From Pseudomonas sp. GV085 (GTDB lineage: Bacteria; Pseudomonadota; Gammaproteobacteria; Pseudomonadales; Pseudomonadaceae): a stretch of DNA of 64,000 nucleotides. The translations under genes and the position numbers were made by a program. The stretch's first letter is position 1. Every line of letters starts with the position of its first letter. Under the pieces are notes generated by a model. The model saw nothing but the letters and a program-made list of their open reading frames with translations, was not told the DNA's origin and did not search any database. The stretch is from positions 85,381 to 149,380 of the forward strand of contig NZ_QAOV01000011.1 of assembly GCF_003050925.1 (NCBI RefSeq), given 5' to 3'. Below, piece after piece: positions 16,447 to 24,742 of the stretch.

Positions 16447-18573
16447 ATGCTCGAACAGGCTCAACGCGTCCTCAAGGACATCTTCGGCTACGACAGTTTC
16501 CGTGGTCGCCAGGGTGCAATCATTGAGCGCGTGGCCAGCGGCGGCGATGCCCTGGTCCTGATGCCTACCGGGGGCGGCAAATCCCTGTGCTTCCAGGTTC
16601 CGGCACTGTTGCGCGAAGGCTTGGCGGTGGTGGTCTCGCCGCTGATCGCACTGATGGACGATCAGGTCGCCACCCTCGAAGAGCTGGGCGTGGCCGCCGC
16701 CGCGTTGAACTCCACCCTCAGCGCGGAGCAGCAGCGCGACCTCGCCGCCCGCATCCGCCGTGGTGAAGTGAAAATGCTCTATCTGGCACCGGAACGTCTG
16801 GTCCAGCCGCGCATGCTGTCATTTCTGCAGGGGCTGAACATCGCTTTGTTCGCCATCGACGAAGCACACTGCGTGTCGCAATGGGGCCACGATTTCCGTC
16901 CGGAATACCTGCAACTGGGCCAGTTGGCGCAAATGTTCCCCGACGTGCCGCGCATCGCCCTGACCGCCACGGCCGACAAGCGCACCCGGGAAGAAATCGT
17001 CACCCGTTTGCATTTGCAGAATGCCGAGCGCTTTCTGTCGAGTTTCGACCGGCCGAACATCTTTTATCGCATCGTGCCCAAGGAACAGCCGCGCAAACAG
17101 TTGCTGGCGTTCCTCGCCGAGCGGCGCAGCGATGCAGGCATTGTCTATTGCCTTTCACGCAAGAAAGTCGATGAAGTAGCGGTGTTCCTCAGTGAACAAG
17201 GCTTCCCGGCACTGCCGTACCACGCCGGCCTGCCCAATGACACGCGGGCCCACCACCAGAAACGCTTCCTCAATGAGGAAGGCCTGATCATGGTCGCCAC
17301 CGTGGCGTTCGGCATGGGCATCGACAAGCCCAACGTGCGTTTTGTCGCGCATCTCGATTTGCCGAAATCCCTCGAAGCCTACTATCAGGAAACCGGTCGT
17401 GGCGGCCGTGACGGCCTGCCGGCGGATGCCTGGATGGCCTACGGCCTGCAAGACGTGGTGATGCTCAAGCAGATGCTGCAGAACTCCGAAGGCGACGAGC
17501 GCCACAAGCGCCTGGAGCAGCACAAGCTCGACGCCATGCTCTCGCTCTGCGAAGAAACCCGCTGCCGTCGGCAAACGCTGCTGGCCTACTTCGACGAAGA
17601 CATGCCCGAGCCTTGCGGTCATTGCGACAACTGCGTCGACGGCGTGCAGACCTGGGATGCCACCGAGCCTGCGCGCCAGGCGCTGTCGGCGATCTACCGC
17701 ACCGGTCAGCGCTACGGGGTCGGGCACCTGGTGGATGTACTGCTCGGCAAGGACAACGAAAAGGTCCGCAACTTCGGCCATCAGCATCTGTCGGTGTTTG
17801 GTGTCGGCAAGGCGAGGGCCGAAGGCGAGTGGCGCTCCCTGTTCCGCCAACTGGTGGCTCGCGGTCTGGCCGATGTCGACCATGAGGGCTATGGCGGTCT
17901 GCGTCTGAGCGATACGTGTCGGCCGCTACTCAAGGGTGAAGTGACCCTGGAGCTGCGCCGCGACCTCAAGGCGCAAACCGCGGCGAAAAGCAGCAAGAGC
18001 CAGGCGAGCCAACTGGTCCGCGGCGAGGAGCGCGAAAAGTGGGAAGCCTTGCGCGCCTTGCGGCGCAAGCTCGCCGAAGAACATGGCGTGCCGCCGTACG
18101 TCATCTTCCCCGATTCGACCTTGCTGGAAATGCTGCGCAGCCAGCCGGCCTCGCTGGCGGAAATGGCCACGGTCAGCGGCGTCGGCGCGCGTAAGCTGGA
18201 GCGCTATGGCGAGGCCTTCCTCGAGGTGCTTGGCGGCCAGGTCGAGGCACCGAAAGCGGTGGCCGACGTGCGTCACGAACTGATCACGCTGGCGCGGGCC
18301 GGGATGACGCCGGTACAGATCGCCGGTCAGTTGCAGTGCTCGGAAAAGAACGTCTACACCATGCTGGCCGAAGCGATCGGCAAGCAGCAGTTGTCGTTGG
18401 AACAGGCGCTGGATCTGCCCGAAGACCTGATGGGTGAAGTGCAGGACGCCTTCCTCGACGGGGAGGGCGAGTTGCCGCCGGTTTCCGAGATCGCTGCGCT
18501 GTTTGCAGGCAGGGTGCCGGAAGGGGTGTTGTACTGCGTTCGGGCTGCCTTGCAGTCGGAATTCGAGATTTGA
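16447..18573 (+). CDS. recQ: ATP-dependent DNA helicase RecQ, 708 aa
   Basis: A 3'-5' helicase of RecF-pathway recombination and replication-fork repair. The start at 16447 has GGAG eight bases upstream. Visible: Walker A TGGGKS with Lys45, DEAH box at 138-141 followed by CVSQWGHDFRPEY, motif VI ETGRGGRDG, a zinc-binding cluster (CEETRCRR then CGHCDNC), a winged-helix RQC domain, and an HRDC domain near residues 530-605 (REKWEALRALRRKLAEEHGV). About 100 more residues follow HRDC, including an HTH-like RAGMTPVQIAGQLQCSEKNV, as in other Pseudomonas RecQ proteins. It stands alone; the MarR-type gene follows after 118 bases. Confidence 0.97.
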   Translation: MLEQAQRVLKDIFGYDSFRGRQGAIIERVASGGDALVLMPTGGGKSLCFQVPALLREGLAVVVSPLIALMDDQVATLEELGVAAAALNSTLSAEQQRDLAARIRRGEVKMLYLAPERLVQPRMLSFLQGLNIALFAIDEAHCVSQWGHDFRPEYLQLGQLAQMFPDVPRIALTATADKRTREEIVTRLHLQNAERFLSSFDRPNIFYRIVPKEQPRKQLLAFLAERRSDAGIVYCLSRKKVDEVAVFLSEQGFPALPYHAGLPNDTRAHHQKRFLNEEGLIMVATVAFGMGIDKPNVRFVAHLDLPKSLEAYYQETGRGGRDGLPADAWMAYGLQDVVMLKQMLQNSEGDERHKRLEQHKLDAMLSLCEETRCRRQTLLAYFDEDMPEPCGHCDNCVDGVQTWDATEPARQALSAIYRTGQRYGVGHLVDVLLGKDNEKVRNFGHQHLSVFGVGKARAEGEWRSLFRQLVARGLADVDHEGYGGLRLSDTCRPLLKGEVTLELRRDLKAQTAAKSSKSQASQLVRGEEREKWEALRALRRKLAEEHGVPPYVIFPDSTLLEMLRSQPASLAEMATVSGVGARKLERYGEAFLEVLGGQVEAPKAVADVRHELITLARAGMTPVQIAGQLQCSEKNVYTMLAEAIGKQQLSLEQALDLPEDLMGEVQDAFLDGEGELPPVSEIAALFAGRVPEGVLYCVRAALQSEFEI

Positions 18574-18638
18574 GACATCCTGTTGCTGATTTAACGATTC
18601 ACTACAGATCAAGCCTTGCCTCCAGTCGAGGCTCATGC

Positions 18639-18658
18639 TTAGCTGACTAATAATTAGT
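18639..18658. promoter_or_regulatory. Possible SlyA/MarR operator upstream of the MarR-type gene
   Basis: TTAGCTGACTAA at 18639-18650 matches the SlyA consensus TTAGCAAGCTAA at 9 of 12 positions. It overlaps a second palindrome ACTAATAATTAGT at 18646-18658. The pair lies 34-53 bases before the regulator's ATG, suitable for autoregulation. Confidence 0.4.
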
Positions 18659-18691
18659 TTTTATTTATTTCAGTCTAATCTTGAGTGTTTT

Positions 18692-19126
18692 ATGCCGTTA
18701 ACCGATCAACACCGCTTTGGCATGCAATTGGCCCAGATGTCCCGCGGCTGGCGTGCCGAACTGGACCGCCGACTGGCGGGCATGGGCTTGTCCCAGGCGC
18801 GCTGGCTGGTGCTGCTGCACCTGGCACGTTTCGATGAAGCACCGACCCAGCGCGAGCTGGCACAAAGCGTCGGCGTCGAAGGCCCGACCCTGGCCCGTTT
18901 ACTCGACAGCCTGGAAAGCCAGGGCCTGGTGCAACGCCAGTCCGTGCTGGAAGACCGTCGGGCAAAGAAAATCGTGCTCTGCGCGCCGGCGCGTCCCCTG
19001 ATCGAACAAATTGAAACCATTGCCACGCAATTGCGTCACGAACTGTTCGAAGGCGTCGATGAAGCGGACTTGAAGGTGTGCATGCGGGTTCACGGGCACA
19101 TCCTGGGCAACCTTGAAAAATCTTGA
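18692..19126 (+). CDS. MarR/SlyA-family transcriptional regulator, 144 aa
   Basis: A dimeric winged-helix regulator. The family helix LSQARWLVLLHLARF is followed by the recognition region TQRELAQSVGVEGPTLARLLDSLE (in two parts: TQRELAQSVGVEG and PTLARLLDSLE) and the wing VLEDRRAKKIVL with the DRR signature. This arrangement is closest to the SlyA branch, which responds to aromatic or oxidised small molecules, but the ligand cannot be told from sequence. Upstream are SlyA-box-like palindromes (18639-18658). No obvious transporter target lies next to it; recQ precedes and the FimV-like gene follows on the same strand. Confidence 0.9.
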   Translation: MPLTDQHRFGMQLAQMSRGWRAELDRRLAGMGLSQARWLVLLHLARFDEAPTQRELAQSVGVEGPTLARLLDSLESQGLVQRQSVLEDRRAKKIVLCAPARPLIEQIETIATQLRHELFEGVDEADLKVCMRVHGHILGNLEKS

Positions 19127-19196
19127 GGCATAACCGAACGCCAGGTTTTTGAGAGACCGCATTGGGCAGACTATAAGAACTACTCGGCAATATCGT

Positions 19197-19217
19197 GTTC
19201 GTAACGGATGTACGAAC
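19197..19217. promoter_or_regulatory. Inverted repeat GTTCGTA-N7-TACGAAC
   Basis: A perfect 7-bp inverted repeat lies 37 bases upstream of the FimV-like start. It could be an operator or an RNA hairpin in the leader; no known regulator is recognised. Confidence 0.35.
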
Positions 19218-19253
19218 GCGTACGGGTAGTTTCTGTAGATCTCAAGGATGCTC

Positions 19254-20501
19254 ATGCTCAAATGTTGGCGATTGGTTTTACGCGGTGGTTTTCAGTGGTT
19301 GCTGGCTGGGGCCGCTGTCACTTATTCGGCATGGGCGCCCGCGCTGGGCCTGGGTGAAATCACCCTGCATTCGGCGCTGAATCAACCGCTGCGTGCCGAT
19401 ATCGCACTGGTGGATGCGGCTGGCCTGGAGGAGCACGAACTGTCGGTGAGCCTGGCAACGGCAGACGAGTTCAGCCGTGCCGGGGTCGACCGGGCATTTT
19501 TCCTCAACAACCTGACGTTCACCCCGGTCCTGCGCGGTAATCGCAGCGTGATCCAGGTGACCTCCGGCAAACCGGTCAGTGAACCGTTCCTGAATTTCCT
19601 CGTGCAGCTCAATCAGCCTAATGGGCGATTGCTGCGTGAGTACACGGTACTGATCGATCCGCCGGGTGCGCCAGGGGTTGTTCCCGCAGCCGATGAACCG
19701 GTTTTCCGGTCCCCAGCGTCCGCATTCCCCCGTGTCCAACCGGGCATGGCGCCGTCACCCGTGACAAAGACGACACCAGAACCGGACGTCGCCGTGGTTG
19801 ATCCCGCTGTCGAACAACTGGCCGCCAGCACCCTGCTAAACCACCAGTTGCAAACCACTGTCGATGAGCTCAACAAGAAGCTTCAAGGCCAGGATGAGCT
19901 GATCGCTGGCCAGAAAAAACAGTTGGCCGAACTGCAAACCCAACTGGCGGAACTCGAGAAGGTAAAGGCGCAACCCGTTGCTTCCGACGCAGTGGCGCCA
20001 GCCCCCGCTATTGCCGAAAACCCCGGGATTGGCTGGCTACCGATTGCCGGTATGTCGGCACTTATGGCATTGCTGGCGCTGGGCTGGTTTGTTCGCCGTC
20101 AGCAGCATCGAGCCACAACATCAGAGGCTCTGCCGTCGCAGCGTGAACCGCTGGCTGAGCTCTCTACCGAGCCAGTGATGTGGCCCCCCGTCATGCAACC
20201 GACTGCTGTGCATCGCGACGGGGTGCCGGCCAACGATGAGCTTGAACGGGTCGATAGCCGTCATTCCATCCCGGTCGCTGTCGCGGTGGCGGTGGTTGCG
20301 GATTTGGCGATGTCTGGCGAATCCGCCGCTGACGATGAGTACCGGCTCAACCTGGAGGAGCTGTCCATGGTGTCGAGTTGGGACGTGATCGACCCAAACG
20401 GGAACCAGCAGTCGGCTGCTCTGACCATGATCGAGCCTGGGTTCGAATTGGAGGCGCAACCCGCTTCGCCGTCTCGGCAGCCTCCGGTCGGGCTATCATA
20501 G
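19254..20501 (+). CDS. Short FimV/HubP-like protein with FimV N-terminal domain, 415 aa
   Basis: FimV proteins organise the cell pole, type IV pili and flagellar placement. The N-terminus has a signal sequence ending near APALGLGE and the FimV N-terminal domain (GEITLHSALNQPLRADIAL, then NNLTFTPVLRGN and LNQPNGRLLREYTVLIDPP). A Pro-rich stretch, a coiled coil at about residues 200-240 (LNKKLQGQDELIAGQKKQLAEL in two parts) and one membrane helix (GMSALMALLALGWFV) follow. There is an acidic cytoplasmic tail of about 130 residues. Full-length FimV is about 900 residues with a LysM module and a C-terminal TPR/FimV domain; neither is visible here, so this is a reduced paralogue. The second ATG at 19254 is preferred because AAGGA at 19244-19248 would overlap an ATG at 19248. 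Confidence 0.8.
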   Translation: MLKCWRLVLRGGFQWLLAGAAVTYSAWAPALGLGEITLHSALNQPLRADIALVDAAGLEEHELSVSLATADEFSRAGVDRAFFLNNLTFTPVLRGNRSVIQVTSGKPVSEPFLNFLVQLNQPNGRLLREYTVLIDPPGAPGVVPAADEPVFRSPASAFPRVQPGMAPSPVTKTTPEPDVAVVDPAVEQLAASTLLNHQLQTTVDELNKKLQGQDELIAGQKKQLAELQTQLAELEKVKAQPVASDAVAPAPAIAENPGIGWLPIAGMSALMALLALGWFVRRQQHRATTSEALPSQREPLAELSTEPVMWPPVMQPTAVHRDGVPANDELERVDSRHSIPVAVAVAVVADLAMSGESAADDEYRLNLEELSMVSSWDVIDPNGNQQSAALTMIEPGFELEAQPASPSRQPPVGLS

Positions 20502-20534
20502 CGGCGTCGTCAAACTCTGGAGTCACGTCCCATC

Positions 20535-20822
20535 ATGACCGTCAGCAAACCGGAAATCGTCATCACCTATTGCACGCAATGCCAGTGGCTGTTGCGTGCG
20601 GCCTGGCTGGCCCAGGAGCTGCTCAGCACCTTTGGTGATGACCTGGGCAAAGTCTCCCTGGTGCCGGGCACTGGCGGGGTCTTTCATATTTACTGTGACG
20701 CCGTGCAGATCTGGGAGCGTAAGGCGGACGGTGGCTTTCCTGAGGCCAAAGTGCTCAAGCAGCGGGTCCGCGACCAGATCGACCCGGACCGCGACCTGGG
20801 GCACAACGACCGCACTCAGTGA
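20535..20822 (+). CDS. SelT/SelW/SelH-family (Rdx) thioredoxin-like protein, 95 aa
   Basis: A small redox-fold protein. The N-terminal CxxC motif YCTQCQW (Cys14 and Cys17) takes the place of the CxxU of animal selenoproteins W and T. The rest fits the family: helix LLRAAWLAQELLSTF, GTGGVFHIYCDAVQIWERK, and GGFPEAKVLKQRVRDQIDP. Substrate is unknown. It lies 33 bases after the FimV-like gene on the same strand, and its 3' end overlaps the convergent EamA gene by 7 bases. Confidence 0.88.
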   Translation: MTVSKPEIVITYCTQCQWLLRAAWLAQELLSTFGDDLGKVSLVPGTGGVFHIYCDAVQIWERKADGGFPEAKVLKQRVRDQIDPDRDLGHNDRTQ

Positions 20823-21709
20823 GACGCAGCCTCGGCTGTGACGGCTTTCTTGCTTGTGCCAGTCGAGAACCTGCTGGACACCACAATCGCCACAATGATC
20901 AGCGCGCCCCCCAGCAACATGCGCAGGGTCGGGTTTTCGTTGAACAGCAACCAAGCGACGGTGATGCCGTAGACCGGCTCCAGGGCGAACACCACGGCGG
21001 CGGTGCGTGCCTTGATCACCGCGAGGCTGGCGACGAACAGGCTGTGGGCGACACCGGTACAGAACACACCGAGCAGGCCGATCCACAGCCAGTCGATGGC
21101 ACGCACTTCGCTCAATTGAGGCGCCGCCACCGGCAGCAGGCACAGGGCAACCACCACGTTCTGGCACAGCGCTGCCTGCACGGGCGGGACGCGCCCGGAG
21201 CTGGCACGGTTGGTCAGCGACAACAGGGCGAACAACAACCCGGAAGCCACGGCCCACAGCAGACCGGTGGTGGCGCCGCTGGCCAGGTCAAAATCAGGCG
21301 TGACCAGCACCAGCCCGACACTCACCAGCAGCACCAGCACGATCTCATTGGTGCGAATGCGCTCGCGGAAGATCAGCCCTTCGAGGATCACGGTAAAGGC
21401 CGGGAAACTGGCGAAGCCGAGCGTCGCAATCGCCACGCCTGCGACTTTCACCGCAATGAAGAAACTCACCCAGTGCCCGGCCAGCAACAAGCCGCTGAGC
21501 AGCAGTCGACGCCAGTCCACGGCCTCGAGTTTCTGCCAGCGCGTCTGGCTGGCGAACCGTGCAAAAAACGCCAGCGCAAGCACGGCAAAAGCGGCGCGGC
21601 CGAAAACGATGATCACCGGTGACGCGGCGGCCAGTTTGCCGAACACGCCGGTCAGACCGAACATCAATGCGCCGATATGCAGGGCGCCAAGGGCGGTACG
21701 GGGAGTCAT
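20816..21709 (-). CDS. EamA/DMT-family transporter, 297 aa
   Basis: Drug/metabolite-superfamily exporter with ten predicted membrane helices in two EamA repeats. The start at 21709 has AAGGA seven bases upstream; an 8-codon extension is less likely. The first repeat starts GALHIGALMFGLTGVFGKL and the second near LLWAVASGLLFALLSLTNRASS. EVPYG-like family signature appears as ALEPVYGITVAWLLFNENP. Substrate is unknown; relatives export amino acids or other metabolites. The adjacent AraC-type regulator on the same strand 84 bases upstream is a likely controller. Confidence 0.88.
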   Translation of the reverse strand: MTPRTALGALHIGALMFGLTGVFGKLAAASPVIIVFGRAAFAVLALAFFARFASQTRWQKLEAVDWRRLLLSGLLLAGHWVSFFIAVKVAGVAIATLGFASFPAFTVILEGLIFRERIRTNEIVLVLLVSVGLVLVTPDFDLASGATTGLLWAVASGLLFALLSLTNRASSGRVPPVQAALCQNVVVALCLLPVAAPQLSEVRAIDWLWIGLLGVFCTGVAHSLFVASLAVIKARTAAVVFALEPVYGITVAWLLFNENPTLRMLLGGALIIVAIVVSSRFSTGTSKKAVTAEAASH

Positions 21710-21732
21710 TGAAATCCTTAACAGTAAAATCA

Positions 21733-21758
21733 TGTAGGAGCCTTCGGCAGCTCCTACA
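21733..21758. repeat. Solitary short REP hairpin
   Basis: TGTAGGAGC and GCTCCTACA flank an 8-base centre (CTTCGGCA). It looks like a collapsed family-A REPIN in which only the outer arm ends remain. Confidence 0.75.
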
Positions 21759-21793
21759 TTGAACCGTGCGGCCCCGCTGTGTCTGTCGGCAGA

Positions 21794-22558
21794 CTAGCGT
21801 TTTTTGTCGCCAGCCTCGCGCCGCAATTTCCCGGGCGATGCCCCGAACTCGCGCAATACCGCCGCCGCAAAGGCACTCTGGGAGCTGTAGCCGACTCGGC
21901 TGGCAATCTCGCCGATGGGCAGCGCCGAGTTGCGCAGCAAGCCCACCGCTATGTGCAGGCGTCGGCTGCGGATGTAGTCCATCGGCGTCTGCCCGCATTC
22001 GGCCACGAACCGCGCATGTAAACGGGCACTGGAAAGGCCGGCCACCCGGGCCAGGTCGGCCACTTGCAGCGGGTACGCCGCGTACTGATCGATGTGCGCG
22101 TTCAGCGCGGCATAGGGCAGGCGCCGGCCGCCGACGGCCTCGGGCCTGGCGCTGTTGAGACTGGCCAGTAGCAGCACCGCGCCTTGTTGTGCAATCAGCG
22201 GATCATCGACCGGACTGCTCGCCAGCCAACTGACCAATTGGCTTTGCCCGGCATCCAGTGACAGTCGGCCGGCGTTGTCGAGCAAGCGTCGGCTGGACTC
22301 GGCGTGATCGCCCAACGACTGGACAACCCATTGTTCGCCGGGCACGTCCAGCACCAGGCAGCGGCTGCCATTGGGGCTGCCACACGCATGATGAGCGCCC
22401 GACGGTATCACCACGAAACTCTGCTGCACCACCTGGCTGCCACGACCGTCCACCTCGAAATTCAGCGCGCCCGAAAGCCCGAACACCAATTGCGCGTGGT
22501 CGTGGCTGTGGACGATCAGGTCATGGCTGTATTGGCGAAGCGTGAGGATCGGTCTCAT
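21794..22558 (-). CDS. AraC-family transcriptional regulator with cupin sensor, 254 aa
   Basis: The N-terminal half is a cupin-type sensor (HSHDHAQLVFGLSGALNFEV, then VIPSGAHHACGS), whose His-rich beta motif often binds a ligand. The C-terminal half has two helix-turn-helix motifs: LQVADLARVAGLSSARLHARF and LPIGEIASRVGYSSQSAFAAA. It probably regulates the EamA transporter that follows on the same strand. It is divergent from the LpxH-like gene across 134 bases. Confidence 0.9.
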   Translation of the reverse strand: MRPILTLRQYSHDLIVHSHDHAQLVFGLSGALNFEVDGRGSQVVQQSFVVIPSGAHHACGSPNGSRCLVLDVPGEQWVVQSLGDHAESSRRLLDNAGRLSLDAGQSQLVSWLASSPVDDPLIAQQGAVLLLASLNSARPEAVGGRRLPYAALNAHIDQYAAYPLQVADLARVAGLSSARLHARFVAECGQTPMDYIRSRRLHIAVGLLRNSALPIGEIASRVGYSSQSAFAAAVLREFGASPGKLRREAGDKKR

Positions 22559-22692
22559 CGCAGGTCTCCCGGTTCAGGGCGTCAGTCTACACCGAGCGGA
22601 CCTGCAAGCGCTGTCACAGGACTGACTTGACGCTGTCATGGACGATTAACCGGGCCGGGGCAGACTTGGCAAAACTTGCCAGAGGGTTGCCC

Positions 22693-23508
22693 ATGACCAG
22701 CGCCGAGCTCGCCAAACCCACCCGTAAGCAACGCGTACGGACTTTATGGATTTCCGACGTGCATTTGGGCACCCGGGATTGCCAGGCGGAACACCTGTCG
22801 CAGTTTCTCAAGAGCTACCACGCGGACAGAATCTACCTGGTCGGCGACATCATCGACGGCTGGAAGCTGCGCGGCGGCATGTACTGGCCACAAGCGCATA
22901 CCAATGTGATCCGGCGCCTGTTGACCATGAGCAAGCGTGGCACCGAGGTGATCTACGTCACCGGTAACCACGACGAATTCCTGCGCCGCTATTCGAAGCT
23001 GATTCTGGGCAATATCCAGTTGGTTGACGAAGCCGTGCATGTCACCGCCGACGGCCGGCATCTGCTGGTGATCCATGGCGACCAGTTCGATGTGATCACC
23101 CGTTACCATCGCTGGCTGGCCTTTCTCGGTGACTCGGCCTACGAATTCACCCTGACCCTCAACCGCTGGCTCAATCATTGGCGCGCGCGATATGGCTACG
23201 GCTACTGGTCACTGTCGGCCTACCTCAAGCACAAGGTGAAAACCGCGGTCAGCTTCATCAGCGACTTCGAAGAAGCCATCGCCCATGAGTGCGTCAAACG
23301 CGAGCTGCACGGCGTGGTGTGCGGGCACATTCACCATGCCGAGATTCGCAAGGTCGGCGAAGTGGACTACCTCAATTGCGGCGACTGGGTGGAGTCGTGC
23401 ACGGCGCTGATCGAGCATTGGGATGGTTCGATCGAGTTGTATCGCCTGGCGGATGCCCAGGCGCGCGAGGCGCAGTTGAAGACGGCCAGGGTCACCGAGT
23501 TGGCCTGA
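22693..23508 (+). CDS. LpxH-like metallophosphoesterase (UDP-2,3-diacylglucosamine diphosphatase family), 271 aa
   Basis: Calcineurin-fold dinuclear metal phosphoesterase. Motifs in order: SDVHLGTRDC (DxH), GDIIDGWKLR (GDxxD), GNHDEFLRRY (GNHD), VIHGDQFD and GHIHHAEIR (GHxH). LpxH hydrolyses UDP-2,3-diacylglucosamine in lipid A synthesis. This member is longer than E. coli LpxH (about 240), and Pseudomonas genomes normally carry a separate canonical lpxH, so an LpxH2-like or other role is possible. The start at 22693 is chosen; the frame opens earlier only with a TTG. REP elements follow. Confidence 0.85.
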   Translation: MTSAELAKPTRKQRVRTLWISDVHLGTRDCQAEHLSQFLKSYHADRIYLVGDIIDGWKLRGGMYWPQAHTNVIRRLLTMSKRGTEVIYVTGNHDEFLRRYSKLILGNIQLVDEAVHVTADGRHLLVIHGDQFDVITRYHRWLAFLGDSAYEFTLTLNRWLNHWRARYGYGYWSLSAYLKHKVKTAVSFISDFEEAIAHECVKRELHGVVCGHIHHAEIRKVGEVDYLNCGDWVESCTALIEHWDGSIELYRLADAQAREAQLKTARVTELA

Positions 23509-23532
23509 AAGTCACTGTGCCTGTGTGGGCCT

Positions 23533-23627
23533 CATCGCGAGCAGGCTCGCTCCTACAGTAGATTTTTGCTGAATACAGAATCTGCTCGCGCCGCAAAACC
23601 CTGTAGGAGCGAGCTTGCTCGCGATGG
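23533..23627. repeat. REPIN, family B, inverted topology
   Basis: Arms CATCGCGAGCAGGCTCGCTC and its near-complement (TGTAGGAGCGAGCTTGCTCG on the far side) are about 25 bases each with a 44-base spacer. Here the GCGATGG ends face outwards, opposite to most REPINs in the window. Confidence 0.85.
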
Positions 23628-23653
23628 ACCGCGAAGCGGTCCCGCTGGATCTG

Positions 23654-24244
23654 TCAGACCGGCGCGTGCTCTTCCATCGCCGCCTTGTAGATCGAACTCC
23701 TGGGGTGCGCAAACAACCGCTCCATCATCGGTTCGAAAAAGCTCAATGGCAGCGTGTCGTACGCCGGGTCAAACGCCGCTGCATCGTACCTGGCACAGAA
23801 CTCGACGGTCGCCTGGTACTGCGGATGCTCCTGGAATTGTTCACGCAGATGCCGATCCATGCCCAGGTGATGGAAGAAGTAGTAACCCTGGAAAATCCCG
23901 TGCTTTTCCACCATCCACAAGTTCTCGGCGCTGACGAACGGCTTGAGAATCGCCGCCGCGATATCCGGGTGATTGTAGGAGCCCAGGGTGTCGCCGATGT
24001 CATGGAGCAGGGCACAGACCACGTACTCTTCGTCGCGACCATCGCGCCAGGCGCGGGTGGCGGTTTGCAGGGAGTGGGTCAGGCGGTCCACCGGGAACCC
24101 GCCGAAATCACCCTCCAGCAGCTCCAAGTGCGTCACAATCCTTGTTGGTAATTGTCGCGCGTAGGCACTGAAGTCCGCAGCGATGATCGCCCAGTCTTCC
24201 TGCGTACCGTCCTTCATGTGGGTGAAGCGGGCATTGGCATTCAT
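23654..24244 (-). CDS. HD-domain phosphohydrolase-like protein, 196 aa
   Basis: An HD-fold metalloprotein. Metal-binding residues are visible in FPVDRLTHSLQTATRA (first His), CALLHDIGDTLG (the HD pair) and VEKHGIFQGYYFFHHLG (later His residues). This arrangement resembles the HD branch that includes the oxygenases PhnZ and MIOX as well as hydrolases, so the reaction is not clear. The start at 24244 (ATG) is preferred to a TTG two codons upstream. It is followed by a family-B REPIN and preceded by the Mpo1-like gene on the same strand (27-base gap), so the two probably form an operon. Confidence 0.8.
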   Translation of the reverse strand: MNANARFTHMKDGTQEDWAIIAADFSAYARQLPTRIVTHLELLEGDFGGFPVDRLTHSLQTATRAWRDGRDEEYVVCALLHDIGDTLGSYNHPDIAAAILKPFVSAENLWMVEKHGIFQGYYFFHHLGMDRHLREQFQEHPQYQATVEFCARYDAAAFDPAYDTLPLSFFEPMMERLFAHPRSSIYKAAMEEHAPV

Positions 24245-24271
24245 AGGCAACTCTCTTGTGACGGATGTCAG

Positions 24272-24583
24272 CTAGAACGGAACGCGTCCCAGAACCATGT
24301 CCCGGTACATGACAAAATCGCCGAGCAGGCTATAAAAGGGGTGTTGGAACGTTGCCGGGCGGTTCTTCTCGAAGAAGAAATGCCCGACCCAGGCAAAGCT
24401 GTAACCCGCCACAGGCATGGCCCACAACAGCATCCATGCGCCGCGACCAATGGTCAGCGTCAGAATCAAGATAACCAGGGTCGTGCCGATGAAGTGTAAA
24501 CGGCGGCAGGTACTGTTGCTGTGCTCACTGAGGTAGTAAGGATAGAACTCTGCGAAGCTGTTGAATCGTTTGACGTTTTCCAC
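24272..24583 (-). CDS. Mpo1-like (DUF962) membrane protein, 103 aa
   Basis: The DUF962 signature is clear: FAEFYPYYLSEHSNSTCRRLHFIGT (in two parts, FAEFYPYYLSEHSN and CRRLHFIGT), two membrane helices, then WVGHFFFEKNRPATFQHP and SLLGDFVMYRDM. Yeast Mpo1, of this family, is an iron-dependent dioxygenase in 2-hydroxy fatty acid alpha-oxidation; the conserved His residues fit this, but the bacterial role is unproven. A GTG at 24583 (VENVKRF) is taken as the start because homology begins there. The frame is open to an ATG at 24664 that lacks a ribosome site. Confidence 0.82.
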   Translation of the reverse strand: MENVKRFNSFAEFYPYYLSEHSNSTCRRLHFIGTTLVILILTLTIGRGAWMLLWAMPVAGYSFAWVGHFFFEKNRPATFQHPFYSLLGDFVMYRDMVLGRVPF

Positions 24584-24742
24584 GACAGCGATCTCTGTGG
24601 TTATTTTTCCTGCTACAAGTTGTTCTGCGGGTAGCTTATTTGAGTCTAGAGTGATCAATGGCATCAGCCAGTGACAATAGGCGCCACTTTAGTATCCTTC
24701 GGTCAAGAGCCGTAGCATTCGGCCACCATGTAAGAAAACGCC

